A stretch of 17,629 nt of DNA, from the NCBI GenBank assembly GCA_900539035.1, contig UQAU01000038.1, positions 1-17,629 on the forward strand, read 5' to 3'. The notes beneath the pieces are model-generated. The model made no database searches. It was not told the DNA's origin and saw nothing but the letters and a program-made list of their open reading frames with translations. The DNA comes from an uncultured Collinsella sp. Its GTDB lineage: Bacteria; Actinomycetota; Coriobacteriia; Coriobacteriales; Coriobacteriaceae. This document shows positions 14,066-17,629 of this stretch, one piece after another; positions within the stretch are counted from its first letter, which is position 1, and every line of letters starts with the position of its first letter. A program made the translations under genes and the position numbers.

Positions 14066-15802
14066 CTACTCACCTCCCTTCATCTGCGATTCCGCGATGG
14101 CGCGGTACACCTCGCAGGTTTCCATAAGCTCGCCATGCGTGCCCAAGCCCACAACCTCGCCATCCTTGAGCACGACAATCTGGTCGGCGTGCAGAATCGT
14201 CGAGATGCGCTGCGCGATGATGAGCACCGCGGCATCGCGCGTCTCGTCCTGCAGCGCATGGCGCAGGGCGGCATCGGTCTTAAAGTCCAGGGCCGAAAAA
14301 CTATCGTCGAAGATATACAGGTCAGCGCGCTTCATGAGCGCACGGGCGATGGCCAGACGTTGGCGCTGGCCGCCCGAAAAGTTCGTGCCGCCCTGCGCCA
14401 CCGGGATATCGAGCCCCTGCGGTTGGTCGAGTACAAAGGTGCTCTGGGCAACCTGCAGCGCGTGAAGCATGTCCGCCTCGGTCGCGTCCTCGTTGCCAAA
14501 GCGCAGATTGCTTGCCACGGTGCCCGAGAACAGCCATGCTTTTTGCGGCACATAGGCAATGCGCCCGCGAATCTCGCCTTGCGAAAGCTCGCGCAGGTCG
14601 ACGCCGTCCAGGCGAATGGCGCCCTTGGTGGCATCGTGGAAGCGCAGCAGAAGCTTGGCCACCGTCGACTTGCCCGAACCCGTCGAGCCGACGATTGCGG
14701 TCGTCTGACCGCGACGGCAGGCAAAGCTCAGGTCGCACAGGGTGTCCTCGTCGGCATCGTCAAAGCGAAACGACATGTGGTCGAACACGGCCACCGCATC
14801 GGCTTCGTCTTGGGGCTCGCGCGCCCCGTCATCCAGCGTGCGCTCGCCATCGACGATGCTCGGCTCAATCTCCAACACCTGCTGCGCACGGTTCAGGCAC
14901 GCGGCAGCACGCGGAAGCGTCAGCACCACCATCTGGGCCATCATCACAAAGAACAGGATCAGAATTGCATACTCCAGCACCGCCGAGATACTCGCAATCT
15001 GCATGGCGTGGGCGCCTACGCGGTTGCCGCCCACCCACAGCACCGCCACCTCGGCGATGTTCATCAAAAAGAAGCTTGAGCTGTCGAGGCCCACAAACAG
15101 GTGGTTGACTTTGATGGCGTTGGCGGCGTATTCGCTAAACACCTCGTCCAGACGCCGTTCCTCGTGGCGCTCCTTGTTAAACGCACGGATGACGCGCACG
15201 CCCACAATATTCTCGCGCAGCACCACGTTCATGCGGTCGATAAAGCCCTGTAGGCGCATAAAAATCGGCGCGGCGTTAGCCACCGTAAAGACCGCCGCCA
15301 CCAGCACGATCGCAACCACCACGCCCAGCAGCGTTCCCATGGCGGGATCGATGAACCAAGCAAAAATGATGCCCGCCACGGCCAAGAACGGCACGGGCAG
15401 CACCAGCTGAATCGTCTGCAGAATCGCCTGCTGAATCACGTTGATATCGTTGAGCGAGCGCGTGATCATCGATCCGGTGCCAAAGCGCTCAAAATCGCTG
15501 GCCGCGAGCTCGAGCGATTTGTCGTACACGGCATTGCGGATATCGCAAGCCACGTTGGCGGCCAGGCGCGCCGAAAGATAGCAGCCCAGCACCGTGCCGC
15601 CGCTAGCCATGCTGGTCGCGATAAACATGTATAGGCCGTTGCGTAAAATGTAGTCGACATCGCCCGTGGTAATACCGATGTTGACCATGTTCGCCAGCAT
15701 CGTGGGAACCAACAGCGTACCGACGTTATCCACCAGCAGCACCAGCAGCGTCACTGCGACAAGCCCTCGGCAGGGCTTCAAAAACCTCATTAACAGTCGC
15801 AC
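14066..15802 (-). CDS. ABC exporter half-transporter, degenerate-site subunit
   Basis: 578 residues. The membrane domain is about 10-300. The ATPase domain has Walker A GSTGSGKS (372-379), signature SGGQ (476-479), Walker B FDD with Asp500 where the catalytic Glu belongs, and Gln531 in AQRIST where the switch His belongs. It is paralogous to the subunit at 1282-3147: both share the same two substitutions and the stretch SALDFKTDAALRHA just after Walker B. It should pair with the following gene as an inner-membrane exporter. The GTG at 15802 has AGGTGAGG about 7 bases upstream and overlaps the marR end by 13 bases. An ATG at 15790, overlapping the marR stop by one base, is an alternative that would remove four residues. 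Substrate unknown. Confidence 0.92.
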   Translation of the reverse strand: MRLLMRFLKPCRGLVAVTLLVLLVDNVGTLLVPTMLANMVNIGITTGDVDYILRNGLYMFIATSMASGGTVLGCYLSARLAANVACDIRNAVYDKSLELAASDFERFGTGSMITRSLNDINVIQQAILQTIQLVLPVPFLAVAGIIFAWFIDPAMGTLLGVVVAIVLVAAVFTVANAAPIFMRLQGFIDRMNVVLRENIVGVRVIRAFNKERHEERRLDEVFSEYAANAIKVNHLFVGLDSSSFFLMNIAEVAVLWVGGNRVGAHAMQIASISAVLEYAILILFFVMMAQMVVLTLPRAAACLNRAQQVLEIEPSIVDGERTLDDGAREPQDEADAVAVFDHMSFRFDDADEDTLCDLSFACRRGQTTAIVGSTGSGKSTVAKLLLRFHDATKGAIRLDGVDLRELSQGEIRGRIAYVPQKAWLFSGTVASNLRFGNEDATEADMLHALQVAQSTFVLDQPQGLDIPVAQGGTNFSGGQRQRLAIARALMKRADLYIFDDSFSALDFKTDAALRHALQDETRDAAVLIIAQRISTILHADQIVVLKDGEVVGLGTHGELMETCEVYRAIAESQMKGGE

Positions 15803-16290
15803 GACTCCCCCTCACCTTGATTCTCGGCTTGGCTCTCGGCAGCGATATGCTGCTTAAATGTCTCGCACTCCTCGCCGAGCACCTGAGAGAATTTGCCGAT
15901 CAAGCGCATAATCTCGCGCTGCTCACACGGCTCAAGCGCGCCAAAGGCTCGCTGCTCGGCCTTGAGCGCCGGCAGCGCATAACGCTCGGCAAATCGCCTG
16001 CCCTCTTCGGTCAGGCTCACAACCTTGTTCTTACGACTGCCTTCGGCAAACTCCAACGTTGCGAAGCCCCGCGCCGTCAAGGTTTTAATTGCCGAGTTGA
16101 TGGTCTGCTTGCTGTAGAACCATTCGCTTGTCAGACGGCTTACGGCAATACTGCCGCCCGCCGTGCTGGTGTCGACGAGCATCCAATAGGCGCAGTCCGA
16201 AAGGCCGCAGGCGCGCGAGAACTCCGAATAGATATGGTCGAGTCCATTGAGCAACCGATCGAAGTCGACCAGCGTAACCGCACTATTCAT
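15790..16290 (-). CDS. MarR-family transcriptional regulator of the downstream ABC exporter
   Basis: 166 residues. The winged helix-turn-helix is about residues 35-105: SRLTSEWFYSKQTINSAIKT (51-70) is the helix-turn-helix and EGSRKNKVVSLTEEGRRFAE (83-102) the wing and following helix. This is the MarR pattern, with the conserved wing Arg and LTEEG. Flanking helices would form the dimer interface. Cysteines are at 28, 33, 122, 142, 164 and 166, so redox sensing is possible but unproven. It is the first gene of a three-gene operon with two exporter subunits, overlapping the next gene. This is a common arrangement in which the regulator represses the operon and releases it on binding a transported compound (inference). 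The ATG at 16290 has GGTGGG 4 bases upstream. Confidence 0.92.
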   Translation of the reverse strand: MNSAVTLVDFDRLLNGLDHIYSEFSRACGLSDCAYWMLVDTSTAGGSIAVSRLTSEWFYSKQTINSAIKTLTARGFATLEFAEGSRKNKVVSLTEEGRRFAERYALPALKAEQRAFGALEPCEQREIMRLIGKFSQVLGEECETFKQHIAAESQAENQGEGESCDC

Positions 16291-16337
16291 CTATCCCACC
16301 ATTCAATTGTCCGATTTTTGACCAATTATGTGTCTCT

Positions 16338-16366
16338 AGATTAGTCCGAGTTTTGACTATCGTCAA
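16338..16366 (-). promoter_or_regulatory. Promoter of the marR-ABC-ABC operon with overlapping operator candidate
   Basis: On the minus strand, TTGACG (16361-16366), exactly 17 bases, then TAATCT (16338-16343). The perfect inverted repeat TTGAC-TATC-GTCAA (16353-16366) covers the -35 box, and AATTG/CAATT half-sites lie closer to the gene (about 16304-16326). Either could bind the MarR dimer. Confidence 0.6.
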
Positions 16367-16409
16367 CAGGCTCTCCGCAAATGCGTGCATTTTTATGGCC
16401 TATCGGCAG

Positions 16410-16445
16410 AAAAAGACCGCCGGCGCGGGGGCGGCGCCAGCGGTC
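16410..16445 (-). terminator. Intrinsic terminator of the 96-residue gene
   Basis: GACCGC/GCGGTC (16415-16420 with 16440-16445) plus GGCGC/GCGCC stacked inside across one mismatch. On the minus strand TTTTT follows (16410-16414). Confidence 0.85.
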
Positions 16446-16471
16446 ACGTAAAAATCGAGTTTTATTGCCTG

Positions 16472-16762
16472 TTAAGCGGCGACGGCCTCATAGACCGTAG
16501 CGCCCGAGAAGCTGTCATGCAGGCTCTTGCCGGCAATCCACGGCAGCTCGACGACCTCGCAGACCGTGTTGACCAGCTCGGAGCAGTCAGTAAAGTGGCC
16601 CTTGTCGTTGAGGGCCTCGCAATCCTGAACACGCCAATAGCCATCGGTGTGCGTGATGTAGTACTCGTGATCGTTGATCGACACGAAAGCGCGCGTCTTG
16701 GAACGCAGCAGCTTCAGAAATCCTTCGAAATCGGTCTCGACGACATCTCCAGCCTGGAACAT
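16472..16762 (-). CDS. Small conserved-looking protein of unknown function, 96 residues
   Basis: I do not recognise the family. The protein is acidic, with no signal peptide or membrane helix. It has a mixed pattern suggesting alternating strands (FVSINDHEYYITHTDGYWRV, 27-46) and cysteines at 48, 60 and 68. That it is real is supported by a strong AGGAGG 7 bases before the ATG at 16762, by its own intrinsic terminator just downstream, and by the absence of a competing frame of similar quality. The leader contains a small hairpin (GCGCC-ACCAC-GGCGC at 16782-16796) just upstream of the ribosome site, which might affect translation. It is transcribed alone and lies between the marR operon promoter and a divergent nitroreductase gene. 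Confidence 0.8.
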   Translation of the reverse strand: MFQAGDVVETDFEGFLKLLRSKTRAFVSINDHEYYITHTDGYWRVQDCEALNDKGHFTDCSELVNTVCEVVELPWIAGKSLHDSFSGATVYEAVAA

Positions 16763-17056
16763 GATGTTACCTCCTGGCCCGGCGCCACCACGGCGCATTG
16801 ATAAACGTTGGTGCTCCTTTAGTAAAACCTTTATCAGAGGTTATGCGTTCGTCATTTAGGCAAGTGGTAAAAAACCGCAGGGTAGACGGGATAAAACGTT
16901 TAACCATCCCATTTGATTGTCACATTCTGAAGGTACTTTTATGCAAACCTACTTTCCCAATTGGAATCTATTCTTTTGGCCGGGCAATTGACCGTCTATC
17001 GTTTAAGCCCGACGGGTATGAACGGGGCATCTGCAACGCCACCGCAAGGAGACACC
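16763..17056. other. Divergent intergenic region between the 96-residue gene and the nitroreductase gene
   Basis: AT-richer than its surroundings and without a credible gene. A weak plus-strand promoter candidate is TTGATT (16913-16918), 18 bases, TTTTAT (16937-16942), leaving a leader of about 105 bases before the nitroreductase ATG. AACCT/AGGTT forms a short inverted repeat near 16825-16845. No convincing promoter for the minus-strand gene was found. Confidence 0.3.
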
Positions 17057-17578
17057 ATGGAGACTATCGAAGCGCTCATTCACCGCCGAAGCTGCCGCAA
17101 CTACAGCGATCGTCCCGTCGAGGCCGAAAAGCTTGCACGTATTATCGAAGCCGGCCAATATGCACCGAGCGGCATGGGCCGCCAGCCGGTGACGTTTGTC
17201 GCCGTCACCGACCCCGCGACCGTCGAGCGTCTCTCACGGCTCAACGCCCAGGTCATGGGCAGCAACAGCGACCCCTTCTATGGCGCCAAGACCGTTGTGG
17301 TGGTGCTGGTTGACCGCAGCGTGCCCACACATCTGGAAGACGGCTCGCTCGCTATGGGCAACTTGCTCAACGCCGCCTATGCACTGGGTGTCGATTCGTG
17401 CTGGATTCACCGCGCGCATGAGGTCTTTGACTCGCCCGAGGGCCTGGAGCTGCTGGCCAGCTGGGGCCTGCCCGCCGACGGCAGCCTGCGCGGTGTCGGT
17501 AACTGCATTCTGGGCTATGCCGAGGACACGCTACCCGAGCCCAAACCCCGCCGCGACAACATCATCTACGTAAGGTAA
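17057..17578 (+). CDS. Nitroreductase-family FMN oxidoreductase
   Basis: 173 residues, a compact member. The N-terminal IHRRSCRNYSDRPV (8-21) carries the Arg residues that hold the FMN phosphate. APSGMGRQP (36-44) is the flavin-loop motif, NLLNAAYALGVDSCWI (102-117) is the central helix, and GNCILGYA (148-155) is near the C-terminus. Such enzymes use FMN and NAD(P)H to reduce nitro compounds, quinones or enones in the cytosol as dimers; the physiological substrate cannot be told from sequence. The ATG at 17057 has AAGGAG 5 bases upstream. An in-frame start at 16961 would add 32 residues without a ribosome site and is rejected. No T-rich terminator is seen before a dispersed repeat at 17601. 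Confidence 0.93.
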   Translation: METIEALIHRRSCRNYSDRPVEAEKLARIIEAGQYAPSGMGRQPVTFVAVTDPATVERLSRLNAQVMGSNSDPFYGAKTVVVVLVDRSVPTHLEDGSLAMGNLLNAAYALGVDSCWIHRAHEVFDSPEGLELLASWGLPADGSLRGVGNCILGYAEDTLPEPKPRRDNIIYVR

Positions 17579-17600
17579 CCCAGGAGCGTCAGCGGGGGTG

Positions 17601-17629
17601 GCTAATTTGGGACGTGTCTCTATAGTTTT
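17601..17629. repeat. Second copy (partial) of the GCTAATTTGGGACG repeat
   Basis: 17601-17614 match 4871-4884 exactly, 14 of 14. After that the copies diverge, and the window ends before a second arm could be seen. It lies just downstream of the nitroreductase gene. Confidence 0.6.

Noticed and set aside
1..17629. CRISPR array, prophage, integrase, transposase, restriction or toxin-antitoxin genes
   Set aside because: None seen: no regularly spaced direct repeats and no protein with such motifs.

Overview
The window reads as a high-GC, gene-dense bacterial chromosome, most likely a gut coriobacterium of the Collinsella type. The basis is mixed. The proteins have an actinobacterial flavour, for example a LAxTG-type surface protein. 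Structured intergenic palindromes are abundant. The tadA > SRP RNA order is kept. No marker gene fixes the genus, so this is an inference. There is no phage, plasmid, transposase, CRISPR or rRNA signal.

Layout. Positions 1-3147 (minus) hold two abutting half-transporter genes of a heterodimeric ABC exporter; the second runs off the left edge. Facing away from them is a plus-strand gene for a wall-anchored coiled-coil protein (3358-4371) with its own terminator. Positions 4460-5272 carry no protein gene that I trust. They contain the SRP RNA gene (minus) with its promoter and a series of inverted-repeat elements. A minus-strand gene (5273-7054) encodes a TadA tRNA deaminase joined in one frame to a glycerate 2-kinase. 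Divergent from it is tRNA-Ser(UGA), which ends 3 bases short of the stop codon of a convergent TetR-family gene. lemA follows (plus) with a strong terminator. A 200-bp element with terminal inverted repeats comes next, then a hairpin-within-a-hairpin terminator behind ilvE (minus). dedA (minus) and cysE (plus) diverge. Positions 12058-16290 (minus) are a marR > ABC > ABC operon, a second heterodimeric exporter paralogous to the first. A 96-residue orphan gene (minus) and a nitroreductase gene (plus) close the window.

How the genes work together. Both exporter pairs show the asymmetric heterodimer pattern wherever it can be seen. The first subunit has Asp in place of the catalytic Glu and Gln in place of the switch His. 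In the 12-16 kb pair the second subunit has a canonical Walker B/H-loop and an altered signature motif. The 12-16 kb pair is probably controlled by its MarR protein through a palindrome over the operon's -35 box. The other genes are housekeeping or metabolic: protein targeting, tRNA modification and supply, branched-chain amino acid and cysteine synthesis, glycerate use, and envelope functions.

The points most worth follow-up are the TadA-glycerate kinase fusion, the nested terminator that looks like a small palindrome inserted with a 5-bp direct repeat, and several mobile-looking palindromic elements. I found no convincing new multi-gene defence or biosynthetic system.
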